Positions 18,041 to 27,160 of a stretch of 64,000 nucleotides of DNA are shown here, in pieces. The notes beneath the pieces are model-generated. The model did not search any database, was not told the DNA's origin, and worked only from the letters and a program-made list of their open reading frames with translations. The stretch is from contig CBDCGS010000007.1 in assembly GCA_965216915.1 (NCBI GenBank), positions 186,001 through 250,000 on the forward strand, written 5' to 3'. Source of the DNA: CBDCGS01 sp965216915. GTDB lineage: Bacteria > Pseudomonadota > Alphaproteobacteria > UBA828. The translations under genes and the position numbers were made by a program. Within the stretch, counting starts at the first letter, position 1. Each line of letters starts with the position of its first letter.

Positions 18041-18906
18041 CGGGCGCGCGTGAGACGTGGGTCGAGGAGGTCGCGAAGACCGTCCCCGAGCAGGTTGAGC
18101 CCCAGCACCGAGAGCGCGATCGCGATCCCCGGATAAACCGCGAGCATCGGATTGATGAAGATCATGGTTTGCGCCTCGCTCAGCATGCGGCCCCATGAGG
18201 GCGTCGGCGGCTGAGAGCCGATGCCGAGATAGCTAAGCGCCGCCTCGGCCAGGATCGCGAGCGCGAACTGAATCGTCGCCTGAACCACGATGACCGAGGT
18301 GATGTTGGGGAGGATGTGCTCGATCGTGATGCGAAAGCGGCCCTTGCCCGCCGCGCGCGCCGCGAGCACGAACTCGCGCGCCCAGATCGCGTTGGCCGCG
18401 CCGCGCGTGAGCCGCGCAAAGGCGGGAATCGCGAAGATTCCGATCGCGACGATCGCGTTGATCGCGCCGGGACCGAAGGTCGAGACCAGGAGGATCGCGA
18501 GCAGGATTGCCGGGAACGCGAACATGAAGTCGCTGAGCCGCATCACGATCTCTTCGATCCAGCCGCGCCGGGCTGCTGCAAGAAGCCCGAGCGCGACACC
18601 GCAGACGAGGCCGATCAAGACGGCGACGACGCCGACGGCGATCGAGTTCCGCGCGCCCGCCATGATGATCGAGAGGATGTCCCGGCCAAATTGGTCGGTG
18701 CCCAGTAAATGCGCGCCCGAGGGCGGCGCGAAGCGCGCGCGGACATCCATCGCGGTCGGGTCGAAGGGCGTCCAGAACAGCGAAACGATTGCTGCAAGAA
18801 TCAACGCACCGGAGAGCACACCGCCCACCGCGAACGAGCGATGGCGAAGGCAGCGCTGCCACAGGCCGTCGCGCCGTCGGCGCCATGCAGCGTGCCGCTC
18901 AGACAT
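18037..18906 (-). CDS. Dipeptide-type ABC transporter permease (DppC-like)
   Basis: A 289-residue inner-membrane permease. The N terminus has one membrane segment (HRSFAVGGVLSGALILAAIV) followed by the OppC N-domain pattern GTDQFGRDILS, then the BPD_transp_1 core with the EAA loop AARAAGKGRFRITIEHILPN. Its start overlaps the DppB-like stop by 8 bp and its stop overlaps the DppD-like start, so all four subunits are translationally linked. Confidence 0.93.
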   Translation of the reverse strand: MSERHAAWRRRRDGLWQRCLRHRSFAVGGVLSGALILAAIVSLFWTPFDPTAMDVRARFAPPSGAHLLGTDQFGRDILSIIMAGARNSIAVGVVAVLIGLVCGVALGLLAAARRGWIEEIVMRLSDFMFAFPAILLAILLVSTFGPGAINAIVAIGIFAIPAFARLTRGAANAIWAREFVLAARAAGKGRFRITIEHILPNITSVIVVQATIQFALAILAEAALSYLGIGSQPPTPSWGRMLSEAQTMIFINPMLAVYPGIAIALSVLGLNLLGDGLRDLLDPRLTRAR

Positions 18907-19849
18907 CGCTCGCCTTGAGCCGCGGGTCGATCACCGCATAGAGCAGATCGACCAGGAAATTGATGAGCACCACGATCGCGACGAGCAGGACGACGACATC
19001 GCGCACCACCGTGAGGTCGCGCTGCGAGATCGATTGCAGGATCAGCCGGCCGATTCCAGGCAGCGAAAAGACGTTCTCGACCACGATCGTTCCCGCCAAC
19101 AGGTTCGCGAATTGGAGGCCCATGATCGTGATCACGGGGATCATCGCGTTGCGCAGCACGTGACGCCAGAGCGTTTGTGCCCGGCTCAACCCTTTGGCGC
19201 GCGCGGTGCGCACATAGTCCTCACGCATCGTGTCGAGCACGGCCGATCGCGTGAAGCGTGCGAGAATCGCGCCCTGGACGGTGGCGAGCGCGATCGCCGG
19301 CAGGATGAGCGCCTTGAGCGCGCCGAGCGGGCCGGCCTCCCAACCCGGAAAGCCGCCGGAGTCGAACCACCGGAGCTCGACGGCGAAGAGCAGGATCAAG
19401 AGCAGCGCAAGCCAGAAGTTCGGGATCGAAATGCCGAGCTGGCTGATGCCCATCGCCGAGACGTCGCCCAGCTTGTTGTGGTGTGAGGCCGCGTAGAGCC
19501 CGATGCCGAACGCGATCAGCACCGAGAGCGCCATCGCGAGAATCGCGAGCGGCACGGTGATCTCGATCCGCGCGCTCAAGAGCTCCGCGACCGGAACGCT
19601 ATAGGTGTAGCTCGTGCCGAACTCGCCTTGCAGCAGGTGCCAGAGCCAATCGCCGTAGCGCTCCAGCGCCGGCCGGTTTAGGCCGAGCTTGATGCGGAGC
19701 GCCTCGACGGCGCTTTCGGGTGCGTCGAGGCCGAGCACCACCCGCGCGGGATCGCCGGGCAGGATTTCGAGCGCCGCGAACACGAGGATGGTCGCACCGA
19801 ACAGGGTCGCGACGAGGGTCGCGAAGCGCTTTGCGAGAAAGACGCTCAT
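18899..19849 (-). CDS. Dipeptide-type ABC transporter permease (DppB-like)
   Basis: A 316-residue inner-membrane permease of the DppB/OppB group. Seen: the first membrane segment FATLVATLFGATILVFAALE, the family's LPGDPARVVLG patch, and the EAA loop ARAKGLSRAQTLWRHVLRN. First gene of the DppBCDF set; a 67-bp gap separates it from the VOC-family gene upstream, so it may share that transcript. The likely binding protein is at 13194, divergent in position and on the other strand. Confidence 0.93.
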   Translation of the reverse strand: MSVFLAKRFATLVATLFGATILVFAALEILPGDPARVVLGLDAPESAVEALRIKLGLNRPALERYGDWLWHLLQGEFGTSYTYSVPVAELLSARIEITVPLAILAMALSVLIAFGIGLYAASHHNKLGDVSAMGISQLGISIPNFWLALLLILLFAVELRWFDSGGFPGWEAGPLGALKALILPAIALATVQGAILARFTRSAVLDTMREDYVRTARAKGLSRAQTLWRHVLRNAMIPVITIMGLQFANLLAGTIVVENVFSLPGIGRLILQSISQRDLTVVRDVVVLLVAIVVLINFLVDLLYAVIDPRLKASDV

Positions 19850-19916
19850 GGGAAGCGCAATCTTGCGTCGGCAGCACCCACGCTGTCACGCAGCGCGCCC
19901 TGCCGGCCGACGCTGG

Positions 19917-20330
19917 TCACGCCCGCCCGCTGTCCTCGATGATCTGCATCACCTCCGTGCGCACGCCACCAGGCGCCTCGAAAAAAGCGATGCGCCGGCG
20001 CCCGAAGGCGGCCTCGATCTCCTGCGGCTCCATGAGAAACCTCCCGCCCGCGCGGCGAAGCGCTGCCACCTGTGCGTCGAGGTCGTCGACTTCGTAGACC
20101 GCGTGGAGGAAGCCGAGCGGCAGCGGTTCGGCGAGCAAATGCTCGTAGGGCGCTCGGGTGAACAGGATGATCCGCGTGTCGCCGAGCCGGACGAGCCGGT
20201 AGGGACAACCGAGCACGGTGTCGCTGATCCGTGGTTCCGCGCCCATCGCCGCGACGTAGAAGCGCTCCGCCTCGCCGAGGTCGGGCACCTTGACCGCGTA
20301 GTTCCAGAGCCGCTTGATGGTGCCGGTCAT
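19917..20330 (-). CDS. VOC (glyoxalase/dioxygenase fold) family protein
   Basis: A 137-residue single-chain VOC protein with two beta-alpha-beta-beta-beta motifs, a fold used by glyoxalase I, extradiol dioxygenases, epimerases and resistance proteins. The start MTGTIKRLWNYAVKVPDLGE overlaps the hydantoinase B stop (ATGA). Candidate metal-site residues are in the FLHAVYEVDDLD and RTEVMQII segments. The position at the end of a hydantoinase A/B operon suggests isomerisation or cleavage of a pathway intermediate; the reaction is unknown. Confidence 0.8.
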   Translation of the reverse strand: MTGTIKRLWNYAVKVPDLGEAERFYVAAMGAEPRISDTVLGCPYRLVRLGDTRIILFTRAPYEHLLAEPLPLGFLHAVYEVDDLDAQVAALRRAGGRFLMEPQEIEAAFGRRRIAFFEAPGGVRTEVMQIIEDSGRA

Positions 20331-22111
20331 GGTGCGCCGCGGAGGCGCTCGGTCTCCGCCTCGTCCACCACATAGTCGATGCCGTTGGCCGCGTGGCGCA
20401 ACGCAACGCGATAGGTTTCGCGGGCGCGTTCGGGCGTGAGCCAGCGGCGGTTCACGTCGTCGGCGACGCGGGCCGGGTCGCGTGCCGCCGGATCGCCATA
20501 GCCGCCGCCGGCGACCGTGCGATAGACGATGGCCTCGTCGCCTCGGAGGCGGGCTTCGTGGAACGAAGGCGTCAGCTCGGTCTCTTTGTTGGACGTGCGG
20601 CGCCAGTTGCCGGATGGTGCGCCCGCGTGGCCGCCGAGCACCCCGCGCGCGGGGTTCGTATCGCCATCGCTGCAATAGAAGACGGAGATGTCGCCGCTCA
20701 GCGAGCGGTAGGTGCCGCGCGTCGCGGGCGCGCCGTTCCATCGGCCCGCGCCCATCGAATCGATCGCGACCCGACGCTCCTCCATGAGGATCGGATATTG
20801 CGCCTCATCCACCTCGATGCTGTCGATCAGAAGCACACCGCCGCCGTTCGGTGCTTCATAGGTGAGCCAGCCATCATGCCCATGGCTCCCCGGTCCGCCC
20901 GAAAGGCCGACGCAAAACTGATTGACGTAGGGCTCGGCCGTTCCGTCGCGGTCATCGATGCCCGAGACCACGCCGAGGCCCGCGCAGAAATCGCCACCGC
21001 CCTCGGCGAGGCCGTAGGGCTCACCAATCTGCGCGAAGCAGCATTGGACCGCGTTGATCAAGCGGTCGTTGACGTTGGTCGTCGCGACCGAGGTGCCGGC
21101 CGGGAAGCTCGGGCGGCCGACGACGCAGCCATCGCGCAGCAGCACCTTCACCCGGCTTGCACTGCCGTCGTTGTGTGGGATCGTCGAATCGAGGTTGTAA
21201 AACACGCCGATCAGGCATGAGCCGTAGGCGCAGGCCTCCGAGAGATTGATCCCGCCCGGCACGCAATCCGGATTGTCGCGGAGATCGACGGTGACCATCC
21301 CCGCGTCCGGATCGACCGTGACCACGGCGGTGATGGGCACGCCCTCGTCGGCGACCCCCGGCACGGGGTCATGCGTGCAGGTGTAGCGCCAAGTGCCGGC
21401 TGGCAGCTCCCGGATCGCCGCCGCCGCGCGCCGCGCGCCATAGTCCATCCACGCATCGATGAACGCGCGAATGGTCTCGACCCCGTAGCGCGCGACCAGC
21501 TCCTTCAAACGCCGCTCGCCGATGCGGCATGCGCCGACCTGCGCGCGGTAGTCGCCGTGCCACACGGTTGGCGTGCGGATCTTGTGGAGGCCGATGCGCA
21601 CGATGTCCGCCTTGTCCTCGAAGTCCTCTTGGATCCGCACGCAGGGAAAGTGCACGCCTTCCTGATAGAGCGTCGCGGCATAGGGCAGGTAGGTGGTCGG
21701 CTCCGGCGCGCCGACATCGGCGTGGTGCGAGCGCGAGAGCACCCAGAAGAGCGGCTCGCCATCGGCGAACACCGGCACGCAGAGCGTCATGTCGGCATGG
21801 TGGGTGACGCCGAGATACGGGCTGTTGTTGAAGAAGGCATCGCCTTCCTTCACGTCGTCGAAGAGCTCGGTGATCGGCCGGGTGGTCATGTCGAGCGCGC
21901 TGACGTGGATCGGCATCGCCTCCTCGACGCAGACCAGGCGGTGGTCGTAGGTGAGGATGCCGCACGACATGTCACGGGCGTTGGTGATGACCGCCGAGCG
22001 GCTGGCGCGCATCACGGTGTTGCTCATCTCGCGGATGATCGCTTCCAGGCGGCGCGACAGAACCGCCATCAGCAATGGGTCGAACCGCTCACTTCCGTGT
22101 TGCGCCATCAT
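20327..22111 (-). CDS. Hydantoinase B/oxoprolinase family protein, pair 1
   Basis: A 594-residue HyuB-family subunit, the partner of HyuA in ATP-dependent opening of hydantoins, 5-oxoproline or related lactams, or in carboxylation of ketones. Seen: the N-terminal FDPLLMAVLSRRLEAIIREM, NNSPYLGVTHHADMTLC with conserved His/Asp residues, and the C-terminal RTVAGGGYGDPAARDP motif that ends most family members. It overlaps HyuA upstream and the VOC gene downstream by ATGA. Substrate unknown; pair 1 differs in length from pairs 2 and 3. Confidence 0.9.
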   Translation of the reverse strand: MMAQHGSERFDPLLMAVLSRRLEAIIREMSNTVMRASRSAVITNARDMSCGILTYDHRLVCVEEAMPIHVSALDMTTRPITELFDDVKEGDAFFNNSPYLGVTHHADMTLCVPVFADGEPLFWVLSRSHHADVGAPEPTTYLPYAATLYQEGVHFPCVRIQEDFEDKADIVRIGLHKIRTPTVWHGDYRAQVGACRIGERRLKELVARYGVETIRAFIDAWMDYGARRAAAAIRELPAGTWRYTCTHDPVPGVADEGVPITAVVTVDPDAGMVTVDLRDNPDCVPGGINLSEACAYGSCLIGVFYNLDSTIPHNDGSASRVKVLLRDGCVVGRPSFPAGTSVATTNVNDRLINAVQCCFAQIGEPYGLAEGGGDFCAGLGVVSGIDDRDGTAEPYVNQFCVGLSGGPGSHGHDGWLTYEAPNGGGVLLIDSIEVDEAQYPILMEERRVAIDSMGAGRWNGAPATRGTYRSLSGDISVFYCSDGDTNPARGVLGGHAGAPSGNWRRTSNKETELTPSFHEARLRGDEAIVYRTVAGGGYGDPAARDPARVADDVNRRWLTPERARETYRVALRHAANGIDYVVDEAETERLRGAP

Positions 22112-24177
22112 CCCGACCTCCCGGTGCTCACGCGGTAGTTGCCGTCGTGATCGACCGCCGCGCGTTGACCATCGAGCAGCAGAAAGGTGGTGGTCTCGCT
22201 GTCGATCAGGGCAGGGCCTTCGACGCGCGCGCCCGAGATGGGTGCCGTCCCGTCATAGACCGGTAGCGCGCGGCGGTCACGCGCGGCGCCAAGGTAGACG
22301 GCGCGCTCGCCCCGCCGCGGCAAGCGCGCCTGGCGTGCCCCGGGCTCAGCGGCGGGCGCAGCGGCATCCGTGCGTGCGCCGAAGGCACGCACGGTCCAGG
22401 TGGTGAACTCGACCTCGTCGCCCTCGTCTTTGATCGTGTAGATGCGCTCGTGCATGGCATGAAAGGCCTGCGTGAGCGTCTCCACGGAGGCGGGAAGCAG
22501 GCCCTTCGCGTCGGGTGCGAAGGGGACGTCGATCTCCCATGATTGGAATTTATAGCGGGCCTGGAAGGCGTATTCGAAGCGTCGCCGAGCGGCCGGCACG
22601 CCGGCGCGGTCGAGAAAGCGCGTCCCGCGGGTGCGCAGCTCAGCCAAGGCCGCGTTGACGGCCTCGCGCGCGAAATGCCGGTCGGTGGTGTGCACGGTCG
22701 CCGTGGCGTCGCCCCGAATCTCGGCGACCAGGCCGCCAAGCGCGCTCAAGCCTGCGGCAAGGCGCGGCACCATGAAGCCCGCGATGCCGAGCGTCTGGGC
22801 CATCTCTCCCATGTGGCACGCGGTGGCGCCCCCGCCTGCGACGAAATAGCTGTCGCGCGGATCGATCCCTTCGTTGACCGTGATGTCCTCGATCGCGGCG
22901 ATCATGTTCTCGTTGCTGGCGACGTGGATCGCGTAGGCCGCGTCGGGAGGCGATAGACCGAGATGCTCGCCGATCTCGGCGACCGCCGTCTCGGCAGCGG
23001 CGGCGTCCAGGCGCACGCGGCCACCGAGGAAATAGTCCGGGTCGATGATGCCGAGAACGACATTGGCGTCGGTCACGGTCGGCGCCCGGCCGCCGCGCCC
23101 GTAGCAGGCCGGCCCCGGATCGGCGCCTGCGCTCGCCGGTCCGACGCGGAGAAGGCCGCCGGAATCGACCCACGCGATGCTGCCGCCGCCGGCGCCCACC
23201 GAGCGCACGTCGATCTTCGGCAGGCCGAGCAAATCGTCGTTGATCATCGCTTCGCTGGTGACGATGAGCTCACGTGCGCGGATCGCCGACACGTCGAAGG
23301 TAGTGCCGCCCATGTCGATGACCACGATATCGGGCTCGTCGCTCAACGAGAGCGCGGCGATGGGCGCGAGGGTCGGCCCGCTCATGATGCTGTAGATCGG
23401 CCGCGTCACGATCTCGTCGATCGTCATCATGCCGCCGATGCAATTCGCGACGAGCAGCGAGCCCTCGAAGCCCGCGTCGCGCGCCGCCGTTTCGAGCCGG
23501 CCGAGATAGGTCGAGACGATGCCGTGCAGCGAGGCGTCGATCGCCGTCGCGATCGTGCGGCGGTATTCACGCGGCATCGGGTTGAGCGTGTGGCTCAAGA
23601 TGACGGGCACCTCGGGCCACGCCTCGGCGATGATGTCGCCGACGCTCCTCTCGTGGGCGGGCTCGACGACCGACCAGAGGAGGCTCACCGCGATCGCATC
23701 GACCGCGCAGCGCCTAAAATGGTCCACCGCGTCGCGCACGTCGGACTCGCTGAGCGGCGTGATCTCGTTGCCGCGCGCGTCGATCCGCCCGCGCACCTCG
23801 ACGGTGCGATTGCGTGGCACGAACGGGGCCGGGTAGTCGAGCTTCCAATCGAAGGCGCGTTTTCGCGGCGCTTCGCGGAAGGTGAGGATGTCCGGGTGGC
23901 CCTCCGTGCAGATCAGCCCGACGGTGGCGGTCTCGCGCTCCACCAGCGCATTGGTCGCAACCGTCGTGCCGTGAACGATGCTCTCCGTCGCGCGCAGAAA
24001 ATCGCCGAGCGCGAGCCCGAAATGCGCGGCGGCAAGCGCGAGCGCATCCATGAAGCCGCCTTCGAATGCCGGCGGGGTTGACGCGGCCTTGAAGATCGTG
24101 CGCGCGCCGGCCTGCGAGACCACGCAATCGGTGAACGTACCGCCTATGTCGATGCAAACCTCGAAGCGATCCGACAC
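22108..24177 (-). CDS. Hydantoinase A/oxoprolinase family protein, pair 1
   Basis: A 689-residue HyuA subunit with the ASKHA-type ATPase fold. The GTG at 24177 gives VSDRFEVCIDIGGTFTDC, with the phosphate loop at residues 10-17; a longer frame upstream lies over the enolase-family gene and is rejected. Further motifs: HGTTVATNALVER, DMGGTTFDVS and SAGADPGPACYGRGG. The start overlaps the TAG stop of the preceding gene by one base. Together with the HyuB partner it forms the ATP-dependent hydrolase or carboxylase; the substrate is unknown. Confidence 0.91.
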   Translation of the reverse strand: MSDRFEVCIDIGGTFTDCVVSQAGARTIFKAASTPPAFEGGFMDALALAAAHFGLALGDFLRATESIVHGTTVATNALVERETATVGLICTEGHPDILTFREAPRKRAFDWKLDYPAPFVPRNRTVEVRGRIDARGNEITPLSESDVRDAVDHFRRCAVDAIAVSLLWSVVEPAHERSVGDIIAEAWPEVPVILSHTLNPMPREYRRTIATAIDASLHGIVSTYLGRLETAARDAGFEGSLLVANCIGGMMTIDEIVTRPIYSIMSGPTLAPIAALSLSDEPDIVVIDMGGTTFDVSAIRARELIVTSEAMINDDLLGLPKIDVRSVGAGGGSIAWVDSGGLLRVGPASAGADPGPACYGRGGRAPTVTDANVVLGIIDPDYFLGGRVRLDAAAAETAVAEIGEHLGLSPPDAAYAIHVASNENMIAAIEDITVNEGIDPRDSYFVAGGGATACHMGEMAQTLGIAGFMVPRLAAGLSALGGLVAEIRGDATATVHTTDRHFAREAVNAALAELRTRGTRFLDRAGVPAARRRFEYAFQARYKFQSWEIDVPFAPDAKGLLPASVETLTQAFHAMHERIYTIKDEGDEVEFTTWTVRAFGARTDAAAPAAEPGARQARLPRRGERAVYLGAARDRRALPVYDGTAPISGARVEGPALIDSETTTFLLLDGQRAAVDHDGNYRVSTGRSG

Positions 24178-25382
24178 TAATCGAACTCCGTGACGCGAAC
24201 CTCGGCGTCCGGCCGCTCGAAGACGCGCGGGTTGAGCGCCGTGCAGAGCCCGACGCCCTCGGGGCAATGGACGAAGCCGTTTTCGAGGCGCGGCAGCTCG
24301 GTCAGAAGCTCGCGGTACCAGCCGTGCAGATAGGCGCGCACGACCTCCTGAACGAGCGCGTTCGGCAGGTTCATGCAGAGATGCACGTCGGCGACGTAGG
24401 TCACCGGTCCCACGCAATCGTGCGGCGCGACGGGGAGGCGATAGGCCTCCGCCATCGTCGCGATACGCTTGGTCTCGGAAAGGCCGCCGGTCCAGGTGAT
24501 ATCCGGCATCGCAATGTCGACCGCCTGCTTCTCGAAGAGCTCGCGGAACCCCCAGCGCGTTCCGATGGTTTCGCTGGCGCAAATCGGCACGCCCGCCTGT
24601 CGGCGCAGATCCGCGAGGGTGTCGATCGAGTCCATCGGAATCGGATCCTCGCACCAGACGATGCCATAGTCCGCGGCTGCCTTGGCGATGCGGAGCGCGG
24701 ATGGCGCGTTCCACAGATTGTGCAGCTCGAGCGCGATGTCCATCGCGTCGCCGACGGCGGCACGGATCTTGCGTAAGGGCTCGAGGCCTTCGTTGAGCTG
24801 GGCCGCCGTGATGTAGCGGCCGCCATTCTCCTCGGCGAAGCGGTCGAAGGGCCAGATCTTCATCTGGTCGAAGCCCTCTGCCATCAGGCTCTCGGCCAAC
24901 CGGTCGGCGTGGTGGAGAAAGGCGTGGAGGTCCTCGTAGGGCCGGTCTTCCTTCGAACCGCCCGTCGCAGTCGCGTGATAGCCGGTGCCGGTGTCTCCGG
25001 CGTAGTCGTAGCCCGCGCAGGTGTTGTAGACGCGGATACGCTCACGCGTCGCGCCGCCGAGAAGTTGGTAGAGAGGCAATTCGGTCGCCTGGCCGAAAAT
25101 ATCCCAAAGCGCGACATCGATCGCCGCGAGCGCGCGCACCTCGAGGGTCTTGCCAAGCGCAAGGCGCGGCGCGTGGAACAGGTGGGTCCAGTGCTTGTCG
25201 AGCTGAAGCGGGTCCTTGCCGAGGAGGTAGGCCGCGACGTCCGTGTGCACGTAGGCGGCGATCGCCTCCGGCGTCTCGTAGGTTTCGCCGAGCCCGATGT
25301 AGCCGGCATCCGTGTGCACGCGGACGAAGACCAGTTTCGGGCGACCGCGCAGCCAGATGGTCTCGAGCTTGGTGATGCGCAT
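24177..25382 (-). CDS. Enolase-superfamily (mandelate racemase/muconate lactonising type) enzyme
   Basis: A 401-residue two-domain enolase-superfamily protein, most like acid-sugar dehydratases of the galactonate dehydratase group. The ATG at 25382 gives MRITKLETIWLRGRPKLVFV, the usual first strand. Candidate metal ligands and catalytic residues: ALELHNLWN, WCEDPIPMDS, ICASETIG, and the distal His in APHDCVGPV. It removes a proton alpha to a carboxylate in all known relatives. Its stop overlaps the HyuA start, placing it first in the hydantoinase operon, 74 bp after the SoeC-like gene. Confidence 0.87.
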   Translation of the reverse strand: MRITKLETIWLRGRPKLVFVRVHTDAGYIGLGETYETPEAIAAYVHTDVAAYLLGKDPLQLDKHWTHLFHAPRLALGKTLEVRALAAIDVALWDIFGQATELPLYQLLGGATRERIRVYNTCAGYDYAGDTGTGYHATATGGSKEDRPYEDLHAFLHHADRLAESLMAEGFDQMKIWPFDRFAEENGGRYITAAQLNEGLEPLRKIRAAVGDAMDIALELHNLWNAPSALRIAKAAADYGIVWCEDPIPMDSIDTLADLRRQAGVPICASETIGTRWGFRELFEKQAVDIAMPDITWTGGLSETKRIATMAEAYRLPVAPHDCVGPVTYVADVHLCMNLPNALVQEVVRAYLHGWYRELLTELPRLENGFVHCPEGVGLCTALNPRVFERPDAEVRVTEFD

Positions 25383-25456
25383 GACAGCCTTTCGGGTTGT
25401 GCCAGGATCACGGCACCGGCGCAGCCTAGCGAAATTCGCGCGTGCCCGGAACGGCC

Positions 25457-26404
25457 CTAGGGTGCGGTGTGATAGTAGAGCGTGACCGCATGCTTGGCCT
25501 CGGCAAAGAAGAGCCACCGCTCGATCGCCAGGCCGGCGCTCATGCTCGCGAGGGCGAGGGCCGCGCAGGCAACCGCGGCCGCACCTGGCACCAGCAGGCT
25601 CACCAGGATCAGGCCCCAGGGCAAGACTGCCATGGCGAGGACCGCGAGGGGGCGCAGCAACGCAGCGTGCTTGCGCGCGACGCGGTAGCCCATCTCGCGC
25701 AGGAGGTAGTTATCGTGGCTGTGCGGCGCCTCCCACTGGCGCACACGGCCGAGCCCGCCGAGACCGGTCGCGCTTTCCGGCGTGCTCGACCCGGCCTCCC
25801 GATGAGCGCGGCGCCAATAGGCGATCTTGGCAGTGAGCGCCGCGGGCAGCAGAACGAGCGCGGCAATGCCGGCCGCGAGGGCCGAGCCATCCGCCGCGTG
25901 GCTCAGCAGAGTGAGCAGCACCGCGCCTCCCATCGCGGCGAGCAGCAGGAAGCCGAGCGGCACGAGCCGCGTGTGCCACGCGAACACGGCCCTGAGCGAG
26001 GCATAGATCATCGCAGTGCTGAGCACGGTGGCGATACACAGCACCATGGCGAGCGCCGCGAGCAGCGAGAGCGCCGTTCCCGAGGGGTCGGAGGCGGCCA
26101 GGCGATAGCCGAGAAAGGCCGCTAGGGGCCCAAAGCTCGCGATCGCGAGCACGCCCTCGCGGCTCAGCCAGGACGAGCGCCACTGGCTCAGGGCACGCCA
26201 GGCGCGCTCCGGATGGCCGAGGTGCCAGAGCGATGCCAGAAGGCCCGCCGCGACGAGGGCAAGACCGATCGCGACGCCGGCGACCAAGAGCGTGGGATCC
26301 GCCGGGAGCAACCCGCTCCGATCGGCGCCCAGGAGCAGAAAGAGCAAGCCGTAGCCGGTTCCGGAAGCGGTTGTGAACGCGATGATGGAGCCCGCGGGAA
26401 ACAT
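25457..26404 (-). CDS. soeC: Membrane anchor subunit of sulfite dehydrogenase-like complex (SoeC/DmsC family)
   Basis: A 315-residue DmsC-family integral membrane protein with about eight hydrophobic segments, beginning FPAGSIIAFTTASGTGYGLLF. It anchors the SoeAB-like catalytic subunits at the cytoplasmic face and passes electrons to quinone. The gene lies 3 bp after the iron-sulfur subunit. The name follows from the SoeABC pattern of the whole operon; other DMSO-reductase-family anchors look alike, so the assignment rests on the partners. Confidence 0.75.
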   Translation of the reverse strand: MFPAGSIIAFTTASGTGYGLLFLLLGADRSGLLPADPTLLVAGVAIGLALVAAGLLASLWHLGHPERAWRALSQWRSSWLSREGVLAIASFGPLAAFLGYRLAASDPSGTALSLLAALAMVLCIATVLSTAMIYASLRAVFAWHTRLVPLGFLLLAAMGGAVLLTLLSHAADGSALAAGIAALVLLPAALTAKIAYWRRAHREAGSSTPESATGLGGLGRVRQWEAPHSHDNYLLREMGYRVARKHAALLRPLAVLAMAVLPWGLILVSLLVPGAAAVACAALALASMSAGLAIERWLFFAEAKHAVTLYYHTAP

Positions 26405-26407
26405 GGC

Positions 26408-27160
26408 TCAACGCGTGATCAGCCGATCGACCCAGCGCGCGAGCGCGGCCGCCTTGTCCTTCACCACCGGTGCGAGCCTCTGTTCGTCGTCGGAGGCCGC
26501 AGCGGATGACGTGACCTTCGGCCGAGGCGGCAAATAGCGGTTGACCGGACGACAGCCCTGCTCCGGCATGAGCGCGACGCCGTCACGGGCGGCAACGAGG
26601 CGGCTCACGTCGGATGCCGGGTCCCCGAGGTCGCCGAAGCTGCGCGCCCCGGTTGGACAGGCGGTGACGCAGGCCGGTGCGCGCCGATCGGGTGGCAGAT
26701 TCTCGTTGTAGATCCGATCGACGCACAGCGTGCATTTTTTCATGACGCCCGCATCCTCGTCGAACTCGCGCGCGCCGTAGGGGCAGGCCCAGGAGCAGAG
26801 CTTGCAGCCGATGCAGGTGTCGGCGTTGACGAGGACGATGCCGTCCTCCTCGCGTTTGTAGGAGGCGCCCGTCGGGCAGACCGTGACGCAGGGCGCATCG
26901 TCGCAGTGCAGGCAGCTCCGCGGAAAATGCACCGTGCGGGCCTCGCCATCCGCGCCCGTCACCTCGAAATGATGGACGCGGTTGAACCAAACACCCTGCG
27001 GTGCCACGCCGTAGGGCGCCTCATCGGGCAGCGGCGCGCTGTGGCCGGTGTTGTTCCACTCCTTGCAGCTGACCGCGCAGGCCTGGCAGCCGACGCAGAT
27101 GTCGAGATCGATGACGAGCCCGAGCTTGCTCTTCGGTGGCGTCGCCGGCAGAGAGGTCAC
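26408..27160 (-). CDS. soeB: Iron-sulfur subunit of sulfite dehydrogenase-like complex (SoeB/DmsB family)
   Basis: A 250-residue four-cluster ferredoxin subunit. The GTG at 27160 overlaps the catalytic subunit stop as GTGA and gives VTSLPATPPKSKLGLVIDLD; longer upstream readings lie over that gene. Four cysteine groups are visible: CVGCQACAVSC, CLHCDDAPCVTVC, CIGCKLCSWACPYGA and CTLCVD with CVTACPTGA. The segment GVWFNRVHHFEV is characteristic of this clade. It wires the molybdenum subunit to the membrane anchor. No Tat or Sec signal is present, in line with a cytoplasmic enzyme. Confidence 0.82.
   Translation of the reverse strand: MTSLPATPPKSKLGLVIDLDICVGCQACAVSCKEWNNTGHSAPLPDEAPYGVAPQGVWFNRVHHFEVTGADGEARTVHFPRSCLHCDDAPCVTVCPTGASYKREEDGIVLVNADTCIGCKLCSWACPYGAREFDEDAGVMKKCTLCVDRIYNENLPPDRRAPACVTACPTGARSFGDLGDPASDVSRLVAARDGVALMPEQGCRPVNRYLPPRPKVTSSAAASDDEQRLAPVVKDKAAALARWVDRLITR

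Noticed and set aside
24178..24714. 179-residue N-terminal extension of HyuA pair 1
   Set aside because: It overlaps the enolase-family gene in another frame, and the family start motif begins right after GTG 24177.
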